A DNA stretch of 64,000 bases from Tupaia tana (Eukaryota > Chordata > Mammalia > Scandentia > Tupaiidae): positions 191,653,449-191,717,448 of the forward strand of contig JAKSZU010000006.1 of the NCBI GenBank assembly GCA_026018925.1. The letters are read 5' to 3'. This document shows, piece after piece, positions 33,146-44,358 of the stretch. Position numbers and translations under genes: made by a program. The notes under the pieces were generated by a model. The model saw only the letters and a list, made by a program, of their open reading frames with translations, was not told the DNA's origin and did no database searches. Position 1 is the first letter of the stretch. Each line of letters starts with the position of its first letter.

Positions 33146-33412
33146 AGGCTGGTCCTTTAATCTAGTTGTTAAGGGAATCAGATCCTCCATGATCAGCTCC
33201 AGTCCAAATTATGGCTCCAGTGGTTGAAAAACAAACAAACAAACAAAAAACCACTCTAGGAACATGTGTGTGCATGCCCCAAATCTCAACAGGATGAGAA
33301 AATGGAGACAAAAGATTGCAGCATGACCACACCCCATCAGAGGGCACTTTCTCTCTCTCTCTCTATCTCTCTCTCTGTCTCTCTCTGGTAAGTACACACA
33401 CCTTCTGGCAAT
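33146..33412 (+). mobile_element. tRNA-derived SINE, long type, old, with internal (CAAA)n
   Basis: Head GAGGCTGGTCCTTTAATC, body with GTGTGTGCATGCCCCAAATC and CT tract. An AAACAAACAAAC insertion lies in the middle at 33229-33250. Target copies ATTAAAAATAAGGATA and ATTAAAAATAATGGTA bracket it. Confidence 0.82.
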
Positions 33413-33428
33413 TAAAAATAATGGTAAG

Positions 33429-33700
33429 GTCCAACAGGTAGCATAGTGCTTAAGGAACTGGATACACATGGCCCACTGTACAGTTCAAGTTCCTGATCCT
33501 GTGGCTTGAAAAACATTCTGTGTGTGTGTGCATGCATGCCCAAAATCCCAAGAGAAAAACGGAGAACAGTTTGCACCGTGGCCATTCCCCCAGGCAATTG
33601 ATTTCTCACTTTCCTTCTCTGTCTTTCTCTCTCTCCAGTGAGTGCATGTTCCCTTATAGCAAAACCCTTAATGATTAAAAAAGAGAGAGAGAAATAGTAG
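33429..33700 (+). mobile_element. tRNA-derived SINE, long type (second of a tandem pair)
   Basis: Head GTCCAACAGGTAGCATAGTG, body CATGCATGCCCAAAATCCCA, CT tract, TTATAGCAAAACCC tail. It starts directly after the right target copy of the preceding SINE. A third, decayed copy of that site (AATAATAAGAATAGG) follows at about 33703. Confidence 0.85.
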
Positions 33701-33720
33701 TAATAATAAGAATAGGATAG

Positions 33721-34158
33721 TTCTAAAAACATAAAACTTTAAGCTCTGCCCCTTACAATTTTTCAGCTGATCCCCATATTCTCCCTCTCACGCAGGTTCA
33801 AAACCTGGCAAATACCTTAAAAAGAATTCAGTCATGTGCATGAGACCAGCCACTTCCTCTCCATAGGACTTTGTTTTATTTTTTTAGGTACTATAGACTG
33901 TAGGACATTTCAGTTTGCATTTCAGAACTTTTATCTGAACTGTCCAGACTCCAATATGGTACGAGAACTCAGAAGATATCCTGTGGGGAGAATTAGTCTA
34001 ATGTATGAGACCCTGACCCTTTCTCTGCTTTATTTATGCCTGCACTGCCAGTCAATTAAAAGATGTCTGGTTTCTTCTTTATGTAGCAAAGTCTCTATGC
34101 TTGAGCCAAACCTGACTCACAGCCCATGCCCAGAATTAATGTCCACAGAGACTACAAG
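33721..34158. other. Unassigned DNA
   Basis: A 125-codon open frame begins at 33836 but shows no domain, no codon or splice support, and runs into the following SINE. Composition could suit an old LTR, but I could not identify one. Confidence 0.35.
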
Positions 34159-34168
34159 AGGCTGTAGT

Positions 34169-34425
34169 CGACCATGGTGTAATGGTTACATCACTGGACT
34201 CCCATGTAGTTGACCATGATTCGAGTCCCAGACCCGGTGGCTTAAAAGGCACACCAGTTGCATGGGTGTGTGTGCCCAAAATCCTTAGAGAAGAACGGAG
34301 GAGAAGGGACTGCAGTGTGGCCATCTCCCCAGAGGTGATTTTGCACATTCTGTGTCTCCAGTTCATTTTTTCCAGCAAGCGCATGCGCCCTGTAGCAAAA
34401 AGCTCTCTCTAAAATAAATAAATAA
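34169..34425 (+). mobile_element. tRNA-derived SINE, long type
   Basis: Slightly 5'-shortened head (GACCATGGTGTAATGGTTAC), body and AAATAAATAAAT tail. Target copies AGGCTGTAGT (34159-34168) and AGGCTATAGT (34426-34435) flank it. Confidence 0.9.
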
Positions 34426-34435
34426 AGGCTATAGT

Positions 34436-35205
34436 AACCAACTCACTCAGGAAAAGTAATCTTCTCAATGGAATTTTTGTTTATCTAGATTTTATTTCTT
34501 CCACAATCTTCTCATGCCTTTGAAAATACACTTTTTGTAATTTATATGAATTTTCCTTTTTTTTTTTTTTTTTTTTTTTTACAACAGGAACATTAGACTG
34601 TTGCTACTTACTAGAACCTTCCTAGAAAACTGTCTTCAGTACTGTTTTCATCTGTTATTTTGGTGTGTATACGTGAAATCCCATTGTCTGGCCCTTGATT
34701 ATTTTTCAGTCTTCTCTCTCATAACAGCTCAGTAGCCAATATGGATATTCTGCTGTCACATATTTATATTCCTATTAGTCCCTTCAAAACTGGGGGGGGG
34801 GGATCTCAAGTGTGTTTCTGTTAACACATTCTCCTATATTGAAACAGACTTGAAGCAAAAGTTCATTTGTCATTTTCCCCCCATAAGGCACTATTTTTCC
34901 TTTTGACATTTCGATTCAACAGAGATTTGTAAGTTTAGTTCAAGACCAGTGTTTCAAATCCCATCCAAAGACTTGACCTTTTTCTTTTCCTTATGTACCA
35001 TTGTTCTATTTAACCTAGGAACTCTTCAGGGGAGACAAAGGAAAAAACATACATTACATATGTCGTACGCTGTCCTCGATCTCCCTCAATGTAACAGCCT
35101 TACCTTCAATAAAAAAGGCTTTAATTCTTTGAAGTGACCCATGTCTGGGCATTGGACAAGGATGTTGTTTCCACTCTATAGTCTAAGCAAGACTTTCGTG
35201 TACGG
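34436..35205. other. Unassigned DNA
   Basis: Contains T22 at 34559-34580 and a G run near 34793-34802. 35060-35130 has an AATAAAAAAGGC polyadenylation-like end that might belong to an LTR, but I could not confirm one. Confidence 0.35.
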
Positions 35206-35207
35206 CA

Positions 35208-35566
35208 TATGGGCATTGTTTATGCCCTCCCCCTGTCATATGGTGAAACTCTAGCTCCCAATACGATGACATCAGGAGATCATGAGCGTTGCATGAAGTC
35301 ATGCAGACAGAACCCCCGTAATGGGATTCATGCCTTTAAAAGAAGAGGAAGAAATACCAGAACTCTCTCTTTCTGTCATGTAAGCACACGATACAACATA
35401 ACAATCTGCTAATCTGCTATCCAGCAAGGGGATCCTCCCAAGACCCAACCATCATGGCACTCTAATCTCAGACTTTGAACCTCTAGATAGTAAGAAATAA
35501 ATTACTGTGGTCTAAACCTACAAGCTATAGCATTTTGTTATGGTAGGCCAAACTAAGCAATAGCCT
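35208..35566 (+). mobile_element. MaLR (MLT1/MST-like) LTR fossil
   Basis: CATATGGTGAAACTCTAGCT, CAGGAGATCATGAGCG, AATGGGATTCATGCCTTTAA, CAGAACTCTCTCTTTCTGTC, AGTAAGAAATAAATTACTGT and ATTTTGTTATGGTAGGCCAA follow the MLT1/MST block order through to the 3' end. Solo, broken, old; no internal MaLR sequence is attached. Confidence 0.8.
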
Positions 35567-35772
35567 CTCCATTATTCCTAGAAACTTCATAACAAGTTAC
35601 CTATGCTCACAGCTAAGACCCATGCTGGCCAAACCATTTAGATTTACACACTTAACAGACTGTTACTGGGAAAGAGCTTTTAGCTGTGACAGTGGACAAG
35701 CAGTGTAGCTCATTAAGCAGAGTGAGTTCTGTGCCAACCTGCAGATGTGGAGGAAAATAAAAATTAGAGAAG

Positions 35773-36052
35773 GGTCCAGCAGTTGGCGTGATGATTATGT
35801 TGCTGGACTCCCATGTAGTCGACCATGGTTTGAGTCCTGGTCCAAGTGGCTTAAACTCACACCCGGCACGTGAGTGTGTGTGCCAAAGATCCCGAGAGGA
35901 GAATGGAGAAGAAGGGATTGCAACATGGCCATCACCCCCCGGTGGGGGGGGGAGGGTGATTTCTCGCTTTCTGTCTCTCTGTCTCTCTCTCTCTTTCTAG
36001 CAAGTGCATGTGCCCTATAGCCAAAAACGCTCCAAAAAAAAAAAAAAAAAAA
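35773..36052 (+). mobile_element. tRNA-derived SINE, long type
   Basis: Complete, with an expanded GGTGGGGGGGGGAGGGTG block in place of the usual C/G palindrome and an A tail of about 21. Target copies AAATTAGAGA (35761) and AAATTCGAGA (36053-36062). Confidence 0.93.
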
Positions 36053-36062
36053 AAATTCGAGA

Positions 36063-37045
36063 GAGAAGAATTTCTCTATTTCTCTAACTTAGGGGAGGGA
36101 AGATGACTGATTATTGTGTCTGTGCAAATTGAAAGATGCAAATGGTCAACTTCATGACAACTCCCATAATAAGTTTTTCGTCTGTCTCTGAGAAGACAAG
36201 AGAGTATAACTCAATGGTAATGTAGAAAACTGATATCAGATCGCTTTGACATCATCTTAACTGTTTTCAGTCTGAGAAACACCATTCTTTTGTTCAAAAA
36301 TCAAAGAAGAGAGATAGATAGAAATTATTTACCATAGCTCTGCCTTCACAGGAAAGTGAATAAATTCCTGGTAGGTAAATGGCAGAAAATTCAAGACACC
36401 ATTCAACAAAGGTAAGTACATAAAAAGTGTGAATGGGAAAGAAGTGGTTGGCAAAAATAAGACAATTCCTGTCTTTACTGACCTTCGAAAGAGTGCTCAC
36501 AGGGGAGACTGGTTCCAACTAAGCAAATCTGTGAGCAAATCTGCTCTGTAATCTTTGCTATGTTTGTCTCCTCGCAGGTGGCATTGACCTGGAGTATCTT
36601 CTATTTGCACATATATAATAGGAGCAAATTGAGTTAAAATTAGTGTTCAAAGGTTAAAGAGTTTACATTAACGAGAATATATTTCCACTGGTAAATTGGT
36701 GTACGATTTATTTATCATACTTCAGATTATAAAAGGGTTTTATGTTTGAAATCTGGTTTATAATGTTTTTTTTTTAAAATTAAGCTTATTATTACCAAGG
36801 CAGTACATAATTTCTTAGTGAACTACATTAAAATAGACTTTTGGCAATTAATATAAAACAAGTACCATACATTTATATTATCATAGAGGATTACATTATG
36901 GGTTCCAATTATACATACTTCCATGTATATATGCTCTTCCCATGAACTGCTGTTGCTAAGGAATGTTATCAGATTTTATGGGAAAAGAGTGTTCAGTGCA
37001 TGTGAGTATGTAGGTGTGCCCTCTCACATTTCTGCCATTGTCATG
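36063..37045. other. Unique DNA
   Basis: No repeat or gene recognised. Confidence 0.45.
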
Positions 37046-37060
37046 AGAAAAGCTTCTTTC

Positions 37061-37232
37061 TTTTTTTTAAAAAAAGAATTATTTAACTATTTATTTATTT
37101 ATAATTTGACCAGAGAGGGGTAGAGCAAGAGAGAAAGAAAGTGAGAAAGCAAGCCACTAGGTCCGGAACATGAACCATGGTCAGCCATGCGGGAGTCCAG
37201 TGTCCTTAACCACCACGTCACCTGACAGCCCC
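37061..37232 (-). mobile_element. tRNA-derived SINE, short type
   Basis: Reverse complement of head (GGTCAGCCATGCGGGAGTCC) with purine tract and TTATTTATTTATAATTTGAC tail. Target copies AAAAGCTTCTTTC (37048-37060) and AAGAGTTTCTTTC (37236-37248). Confidence 0.9.
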
Positions 37233-37248
37233 AAGAAGAGTTTCTTTC

Positions 37249-37650
37249 AAGCAGCCAAGAGTTCTTTTAGTCTTAGCCTTAGCATGAGCCCATGGAGGGC
37301 CTACCTGAGGCCAACCTATGGCGGGGAGCTAAGCTTATCCAGACTCAGAGTTCAAAGTAGAGTCATTACACCCATCTCAACTCAGGTTAGCAAATTCACA
37401 GCAGAACTAGTAACCTGTGAACAGGAGAATACATTCTTACTATTATTGTATGTCACTGAGGTTTGGGTGAATTGTCTTTAAGCATTATTGAGTCCATAGC
37501 TGACAGATCAAGGGGTTGGCACCCAGAAGCAGAGTGCTGCCATAATAAAACCCTAAAGTACATGGCATTGCCTTTGAGACTAGCTCTCAGGAATTGAGAA
37601 AACTGATAGGAGCATGGAAAAACAAAAGAGGACTGGCAAGTTTACATACA
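37249..37650. other. Unique DNA
   Basis: An open frame runs on from the SINE to 37481 but has no recognisable protein features. Confidence 0.4.
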
Positions 37651-37665
37651 GCATTAAGAAAGATT

Positions 37666-37932
37666 GATACCAGCAGATGAGGTAACGGTTACATTGCTGG
37701 ACTCCCACATAGTCAATCGTGGTTCAAGTCCCAGACCAGGTGGGTTAAAGGGTTAAAAGTGACACCGGTCACATGTGCATGCATGCTGAGGATTCCAAGG
37801 AGAATGGAGGAGAAGGGACTGCAGCAAGGCCATCTCCCCTGGGGGGTGATTTCTTGCTATCTGTCTCTCTGTCTCTCTCTGTCTCTTCTGCAAGCACACA
37901 TGCCCTATAGCAAAAATCTCTCTTAAACAAAA
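37666..37932 (+). mobile_element. tRNA-derived SINE, long type
   Basis: Head ACCAGCAGATGAGGTAACGG (first bases replaced), with a GGGTTAAAGGGTTAAA micro-duplication at 37743, body and tail. Target copies ATTAAGAAAGATT (37653-37665) and ATTAAGAGGGATT (37933-37945). Confidence 0.9.
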
Positions 37933-38049
37933 ATTAAGAGGGATTACAGAGAGACTGGAAATTTTGGAACAAACTGGATTTAGAAATAGAAGTGTTTTTC
38001 ATCTTTAGTCTCTCCAGTCAGAAAGGTTTCAGAAGTCAAGAACGGCCTT

Positions 38050-38209
38050 TCCGGGCGCGTGTGCATGCCGAAGATCCCGAGAGGAGAAGAGATTGCAGCG
38101 TGACCATCCCCCCTGGGGGGTGATTTCTCGCTTTCTGTCTCTATGTGTCTCTCTCTGTCTGTCTGGCGAGCGCATGCGCCCTATAGTGAAAAAAACTTCT
38201 CCAAAAAAA
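38050..38209 (+). mobile_element. 5'-truncated SINE with perfect target duplication
   Basis: It begins in the body at TCCGGGCGCGTGTGCATGCC; the whole tRNA-like head is absent. It runs to the A tail and is bracketed by AAGAACGGCCTT at 38038-38049 and 38210-38221. Sequence is near the young consensus, so the head was lost at insertion. Confidence 0.93.
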
Positions 38210-38221
38210 AAGAACGGCCTT

Positions 38222-38631
38222 GAGATAAAGCTCCAGCACAGTCTGAAGATCTGCACAGCTGAGCCCAATCAAAATGGGATGACCTGTAGCTGCTTTCAGA
38301 GCTGTGAACTTGGGAGCAGATGCTTAATGTACATTTTGAGATAGATTGTATGTAACAATGTGACAATGAATGACGAGTAACAGTTATAAACCATGAAATT
38401 TATATTGGAGCCATAACTGTTTTCAGATGAAAAAACTTTCTTGACTCAAACCAATAAATGAATATATTTTTTGCATACTAATAAAACAAAACATTACAAT
38501 CAAAATGTTTTTTCCCCCAAAACTCAACCTATTAAAATAAAAAACTCTCTCCCTCTTCAGTCATTTTAGAAACTTAGCTATAGGCCATAAATAGGAAGGA
38601 GAGTGAACAGGATCCATTTTTCCATAGGTTT
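38222..38631. other. Unique DNA
   Basis: No feature recognised. Confidence 0.45.
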
Positions 38632-38646
38632 AAAATGCTATTAAGG

Positions 38647-38908
38647 GGACCAGCAGTTAGCGTCATGGCTATGTCACTGGACTCCCACGTAGTCGACCGC
38701 GGTTCGCGTCCCGGACCCGGTGGCTTAAACTCACGCCGGGCGCGTGTGCGTGCGTGCCCAGGATCCCGAGAGGAGAATGGAGGAGAAGGGATTGCGGCGT
38801 GGCCATCCCCCCTGGGGGGTGATTTCCTGCTTTCTGTCTCTCTGTCTCTCTCTGTCTGTCTGGCGAGCGCACGCGCCCTATAGCGAAAACCTCTCAAAAA
38901 AAAAAAAA
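38647..38908 (+). mobile_element. tRNA-derived SINE, long type, closest to consensus
   Basis: Best copy to take as the family model. Head GGACCAGCAGTTAGCGTCAT, B box GGTTCGCGTCCC, CACGCCGGGCGCG, a CCCCCCTGGGGGG palindrome at about 38807, CT tract, GGCGAGCGCACGCGCCC, A17. Perfect 15-bp target duplication AAAATGCTATTAAGG at 38632-38646 and 38909-38923. CpGs are almost all retained. Confidence 0.97.
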
Positions 38909-38923
38909 AAAATGCTATTAAGG

Positions 38924-40570
38924 ACTTTCAATATTAAAACTTTGTGAAAAGAGATTAATTTTGGAAATAAATTCTGTTTATAGTAGAAAGCTGAAGAAAT
39001 GAATAAATCTTACTTCTTTGCTTTGCTTGCCTACTGTTACAATTTGAAAAGAGGAAAACTCTTTTTCTGTTGTGATATATTATCATGGAAAGTTTAAATT
39101 TTTAAAGTTGAGTTTGTATTCTGCTTCATGTCCCTGAAATTACATCCCAAAATAAAAATCATTATCATCATACTCATCATCACACCATACTCTACAATTT
39201 TCTCGAACTGTATTAAATTCTTTCTATATTCATGTGATCTGTACCAAGGCTGTAAAAGTATTTACTCTAGCATTTTGGAGGATTATCTAAATGTAGTGTT
39301 GAATGGAAGTGAAAGTCATATACTTTGAAATCCAATCTCACTTTAATGCTTCAATTATTTGTTCCTTTAAATAATGTGTAAGTTACTTTAGACTATAATT
39401 CTCTAAATATTTTTATCATTTTTTCCAGTGTACCATATTTGTCATATTTCTTTCATAATTTTGGATATGATTCTGGGATTGTTTTCTGATACCTCTGAGT
39501 AGTTTGAGAGAATAAAAACAGTACAACACAGATTTTAGAAAACATATTCATAAGGCATTAAAATTGCCTGACAAGAGAAATAATAATAAAAAAGAAAAAC
39601 ATAAATCACAAAATATATTATACTTTTAGTTCTTAGAAAGAGAAAGTTCAAAAGTTATCTTTATAATCCTTCATTCTTCATTATATTTTACTAAGTATAT
39701 TAAAACTTCTTTCATTGAATTTTTGTTGTCATTATTTTTAAAACAACTGAGTTATTTGGCATTGCGTTTTTTCATCTGAATTTTGCAAATTACATTCTCA
39801 CAGTCTACAATAACATCCTGTCTTGTCTCTGCATTTCCTGTAACTTTGTAATAGCATATGCAGACTATTAGATTCAGGCTATTCATTTTTGATAACACTA
39901 CTTCATAACAGAATTTACATATTTTTTAAGAAGGACATAATATCTAAATGTCTTTTTCAAAACAATGTTAGCTCCAATGGCTGATACTAGGGTTCCTTAA
40001 GATATTAGTAGCTGCAAAATGGTAATATTTTAATTCTGTCCTTTTTCTTTATGTTTTCAAATGAAGTATTTAAAAAATGAAAATAACCTTATTTTATACT
40101 GAATAATGACTGATAGCAAATGTGGGATAAATGTTTCAAACTTTTTATTTAACAGATTTTAAAGTAATGAGTTTATTATCATTCATTTTTATTTGTATGA
40201 TTATAAACATAAATTTAAACAACTTTGAAATGCTTTAACCAATTGCAGTCATGTTCCTTAATGATGCTCAGATAAACCATCTCTTGTCAGCGGTGGCCTC
40301 TTCAAGGTGGATTCTTAAGTGTTTGACATAACGCTGTATGTAATACTTGTAGTTTTTTGTTTGTTCGTTTTATCTCAAATGACAAGATATCACAGTGTTC
40401 TTGTATAAATAACTATTAATGAAGTTAAATGATGATTTTTGTGGAATCATGGTACTGTATTATTTGCATCTGTTCAATTTTTCCCCTAACTAAAGGTTAA
40501 AAGAAAGTAAATATGAAATGAGAACTGAAACAATACGTGGAGACAACTATCAGACATTTGCAATTAAAAA
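38924..40570. other. Long unique AT-rich stretch
   Basis: Over 1.6 kb with nothing recognised beyond A/T runs. Confidence 0.5.
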
Positions 40571-40575
40571 TAATT

Positions 40576-40851
40576 GAGGGGCGAGGAGGTGGCATAGTGA
40601 TTGAGGCACTGGACTCCCACATGGCCGACCACAGTTCAAGTCCTGGACCTGGTAGCATGAAACTCACAGGGAGCATGTGTTCACTTGCCCCAAAATCCTG
40701 AGATGTGAGTAAAGGAGAAAGGATTGTGATGTGGCCTCTGAGGGGAGAGTGATTTGTTGTTTTTGTCTCTCTGTCTCTCCCTTTTTCTCTGGCAAACACA
40801 TGCACCCTAAAGTGAAAAAAATCTCTGGGAAAAAAAAAAAAAAGAAAGAAA
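40576..40851 (+). mobile_element. tRNA-derived SINE, long type
   Basis: Head GGGGCGAGGAGGTGGCATAG with the older CACATGGCCGACCACAG segment, B box GTTCAAGTCC, body, CT tract and A tail. The head resembles the short type, so this copy is a link between the two. Confidence 0.88.
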
Positions 40852-40856
40852 AGAAA

Positions 40857-41395
40857 TCGAGAAAATTCTGGTTTGAGCCCAACATATAAACAGTACAGAA
40901 GTTGTTGTTTCCCTCCTTACAGCAAGATTTTAAAAAAGAATAAATTAAAAGCCAATGACTTTATTTTAACATTCAGAGATTGAAGTCTCCGGTAAAGTAG
41001 GAAAGTCAGAACTGAGATCTGTTTGCCCGAAGCACAACCCACTGGAACCATAAACTGGCAGGTACCTGCAACTGGTGATAGAAAAGAGTTGAATGAGTGT
41101 AGAATAGTTTGAATGAGATACTCCAGGAAGCTGCAGTCTTTAGGGGTTTGGAGGAGCAACTATCATGGGTTTTACCTCCAGGAAACTATTCAAGTTGCCA
41201 ATGAGCCAAGAATGATGTCCTCTTTTGAAGGGTAAGTATAAAGGAAGAATAAAAATGTAACATACACTCAGAGACTTCTCTATACCAAGGACAAACTCTA
41301 GGAGGAAAGAAATAACTGCAATAACCTTATCCTACCAAATCAAAAGACATTCCCCTACTACAGAACCCATTAGACTTCTCCTCTTACCTAAAGGG
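40857..41395. other. Unique DNA
   Basis: No feature recognised. Confidence 0.4.
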
Positions 41396-41399
41396 AAAA

Positions 41400-41992
41400 A
41401 AGAAAAATAATGTTAAGATACACGTATGTGCCACACTTTTTCTTTTTCTTTTTTTTCCTTCTTTCTTTATTTTATTTATTTGTTTGTTTTTGAGAGAGAT
41501 TTTTGCTATAGGTCATGTGCACTCACTGGAGAGACAGAGACAGAAAATGAGAAATTGTCCCCTGGGGGATGGCCATACCACAGTCTCTTCTTTATTTTCC
41601 TCTCAGGATTTTGGGCATGCATGCACATGTGACTAGCGTGAGTTTAAGCCACTGGGTTCAGAACTTCAACCATGGTTGATTAAGTGGGAATCTGGTAGCA
41701 TAACCATCACACCATCTGCTGGTCCTAGTGACACACTTTTTCAATCCGTCATCTGCCCTAGGACATTTGGGTTGGTTGCAAATCTTAGCAATTGTGAATA
41801 ATGCTACAATAAACATGGATTTTCAAGTGTTTTTCCAACAGAATATATTCTTATCTTTTGGGTAGATACCAGGAGTGGAAATTGCTGGATCATATGGTAG
41901 GTTTCTGATGAGCCTACATATTCTCCACAGTGGCTGTACTAAGTTCATTCCCACCAATAGTGTAGGTGAGTTCCCTTTACACCATAGCCTGA
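41400..41992 (-). mobile_element. LINE-1 segment, inverted 5' part of a twin-primed insertion
   Basis: The plus strand reads antisense L1 near the ORF2 end and 3' UTR: TTTGGGTTGGTTGCAAATCT, AATAATGCTACAATAAACAT, TGCTGGATCATATGGTAGGT, AGTGGCTGTACTAAGTTCAT and CCCACCAATAGTGTAGGTGA. A SINE at 41443-41727 interrupts it. A forward-oriented L1 3' end follows at about 42000, which fits a 5' inversion. Confidence 0.85.
41443..41727 (-). mobile_element. tRNA-derived SINE, long type, inserted in an L1
   Basis: Target copies TGCCACACTTTTTC (41429-41442) and TGACACACTTTTTC (41729-41742) both read as L1 sequence, so the SINE came after the L1. The body is complete and moderately diverged. Confidence 0.92.
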
Positions 41993-41999
41993 CCAGCAG

Positions 42000-42245
42000 A
42001 TGGGAAACAAGTGATGGAGACAGGAAATCAAGGAAAACAAACAAACAAACAAACAAAGCAGAACATCTAATAGACACAAAACCGAAAAATTATCTGTTGA
42101 TAATGTCTGCAGTAATATCTTTGACTGGGCTAGTATACAGTATATTCAAACTGGGAAAATTCATTTTGTGTGTTGTAAAGATAATTAAAAGTACAGTAAT
42201 TAAAAGTAAAATGAAGAAGAAAAAAATGACCTATAAAAAAGATAT
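42000..42245 (+). mobile_element. LINE-1 3' end, forward part of a twin-primed insertion
   Basis: GACAGGAAATCAAGG, (AAAC)n at 42038-42058, TATCTGTTGATAATGTCTGC, TAGTATACAGTATATTCAAA and GGGAAAATTCATTTTGTGTG match the 3' UTR tail seen at 20225, 22933 and 61290. It ends in an A-rich tail with AAGAAGAAAAAAATG. Confidence 0.7.
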
Positions 42246-42496
42246 ACTTATGAAGGTCAAAGTCTAGGAACACAGGACCAACACCATACGGTGATTTAAT
42301 CAGAAGCTTATGGAAACCTTCTCCATCCCCAGTAACTACACCAAGAGGACTTCAGTACAATAATAGAGGATTACAGCAGAAAGAGTATCAAAATTCACTG
42401 TGTGAGAAGTTAAGGTACTCCAAAAAGCATGGGAAAATCAAAATCAAGGACACAAGAGAACTCTGAATCTGCTGGCACTAACAACTACAAAATTAC

Positions 42497-42606
42497 ACCC
42501 TCTCCCTCTCTCTCTTTGACTCTTTCTGATTAGCTCATATGACCTCTGGCAAAAATAAATAAATAAATAAATAAACAAATAAATATTAAAAAATAAAAAT
42601 AAAAAT
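42497..42606 (+). mobile_element. SINE 3' fragment with (AAAT)n tail
   Basis: A CT tract, TAGCTCATATGACCTCTGGC and AAATAAATAAATAAATAAAC; the 5' two-thirds are absent. Confidence 0.6.
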
Positions 42607-42607
42607 T

Positions 42608-42855
42608 GGGACCAGCATTTGGCATAATGGCTATATCACTGGACTCCCATATAGATGACCGAAGTTCGAGTCTTGGACCCCATGGCTTAAACTCACGCCA
42701 GGTGCATGTGTGTGCATGCCCAAGATCCCAAGAGGAGAATGGAGGAGAAGGGATTGCGACGTGGCCATCCCCCCAAAGGATGATTTCTCGCTTCCTGTCT
42801 CTCTCTGTCTTTCTGGTAAGCACACGCATCCTATAGCAAAAACCTCTCCCCAAAA

Positions 42856-42886
<31 letters not shown>

Positions 42887-42890
42887 AAAC
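42608..42890 (+). mobile_element. tRNA-derived SINE, long type
   Basis: Complete: GGGACCAGCATTTGGCATAA, B box AGTTCGAGTCTT, body, CT tract and an AAAT-repeat tail (42856-42888). It directly follows the fragment at 42497-42606, whose tail probably served as target. Confidence 0.92.
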
Positions 42891-43162
42891 AAAAATTAAT
42901 AAGTAAATAAAAGGGTCAGATTTTATTCAGAAAGTAATTCATGGTCAAATTTTTTTATTGTTTTTGTGGTTGTCTGCTGCTTTGGTTCTATGCTTTTTTT
43001 ATGGTGGGCACTGATTATGGCTTGTAAGTTAATGAAAATAAAAGGGAAAATATGAATATATTAAAGGTGTTGTACTACATTTTAAATGAGAGCAAGATTT
43101 TGGAGTCTGATGAGCTTGAGATACCGAAAGTGTTTATTGTCTTCCATTTAATATTTCAGATA

Positions 43163-43358
43163 TGGGGGCCACCAGGTGGCATGGTATAAGGCACTGGACT
43201 CCCACAGGGCTGATCGTAGTTTGAGTCCTGAACCCGGCAGCTTGCTTTCTGACTTTCTCTCTCTCTCTCTGTCTCTCTCTCATCCACTAGAGCATAAGTC
43301 CCTATAGCAACATAAAAAAAGAACATTAAATACGAATAAATAGATAATTATTTTTAAA
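43163..43358 (+). mobile_element. tRNA-derived SINE, short type
   Basis: Head GGGGGCCACCAGGTGGCATG, CT tract, then a longer tail (TAAGTCCCTATAGCAAC) that recalls the long-type 3' end. Target copies AATATTTCAGATA (43150-43162) and AATATTTTAGATA (43359-43371). Confidence 0.9.
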
Positions 43359-43371
43359 AATATTTTAGATA

Positions 43372-44345
43372 ATTTCTTCTCTTGCTATTACACAGGCTTT
43401 AAGTTTCTCTTGAAATCTGATCTTTGTTCAGCAGCACTCTTGAGATCTATGTGCCAGACATTTCATCAGGTTTGCCTCGGTCCCTATAAAATAAATGTGA
43501 CTTGAATTCAAATGTGATAGGTAACTTTGTTAAGAAGAGTGCCATCTGGCCTATATAGAATGGTATACATATATTGGGATGATATGCCAGCCCCCTAGGT
43601 CATATAACCAGAACAGGTAAGGATAACCATTGATATCAAGTTCAGCATCATAAATATCTTTGACATTTATATAGAACGGCAATAATACCAGCAGGAAGAG
43701 TCAGGAAATATAGCCTGGAGAGTAAATTGAAATATTTAATAGTTAAGAGTAATTTACTTTTCCTCTTCATTATCCAGACCTGGAGGATAAAGTCAGTGTA
43801 ACAGAATTATTTAAAAACTAGAGTCAAAGATGAAAATTGTGTGTTTTGGGTTGTGTCTTATGATACAAGGATAATGTATCCCTAATATCTCACGGGGAAA
43901 GGAAAAAAAATATATATGTTAACCAGAAAACATACTGATGTGAATTAAACCTGAAGAGGAAGGGAAAAATACCATGAGAAAAATGTTGAAGATATTGTAG
44001 AGACTAAACAGTATGATATGCAGGAGAGAAATGTTCAATTAAATGACAAAAAATTTAAATAAAAGTAAAAATCTTTTCAAATATAGCTTTGATCTCAGAT
44101 ATATATGTAAGATTCATAGAATAACAAATCAGATTTAATCAGATATATCAAAAGAAAGTATTTACAATAATATCATCTACACGGTGATAATGTCACAATT
44201 TATATTTTCTTTCCGAACTTCTCCTTAAAACGACACTATCTCCCTTTAGAGGTATACTAGACAACTCTAACTCTCTTTCCTATTCCAACATGCTGATTTG
44301 TCTCAGCGTGAGTCAATTCCTTGCTTCTTGTTGCTCAGGCTCAAA
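43372..44345. other. Unique DNA
   Basis: No repeat or gene recognised. Confidence 0.45.
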
Positions 44346-44358
44346 TGCTTGGAGACAC

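Noticed and set aside
33836-34213. A 125-codon open frame
   Set aside because: It has no recognisable domain and its 3' part is SINE sequence.
38680-38890. CpG island or promoter
   Set aside because: The CpG cluster is entirely the body of a young SINE. The same is true at 17560-17770 and 48640-48850.
38574-38947. Recurring open frames on both strands with similar proteins (for example starting MCVRAQDPERRMEEKGL or ending LDSHVVDRGSRPGPGGL), seen at about 20 places
   Set aside because: They are translations of the long-type SINE in different frames; each ends at the A tail or runs off the element. No coding role.
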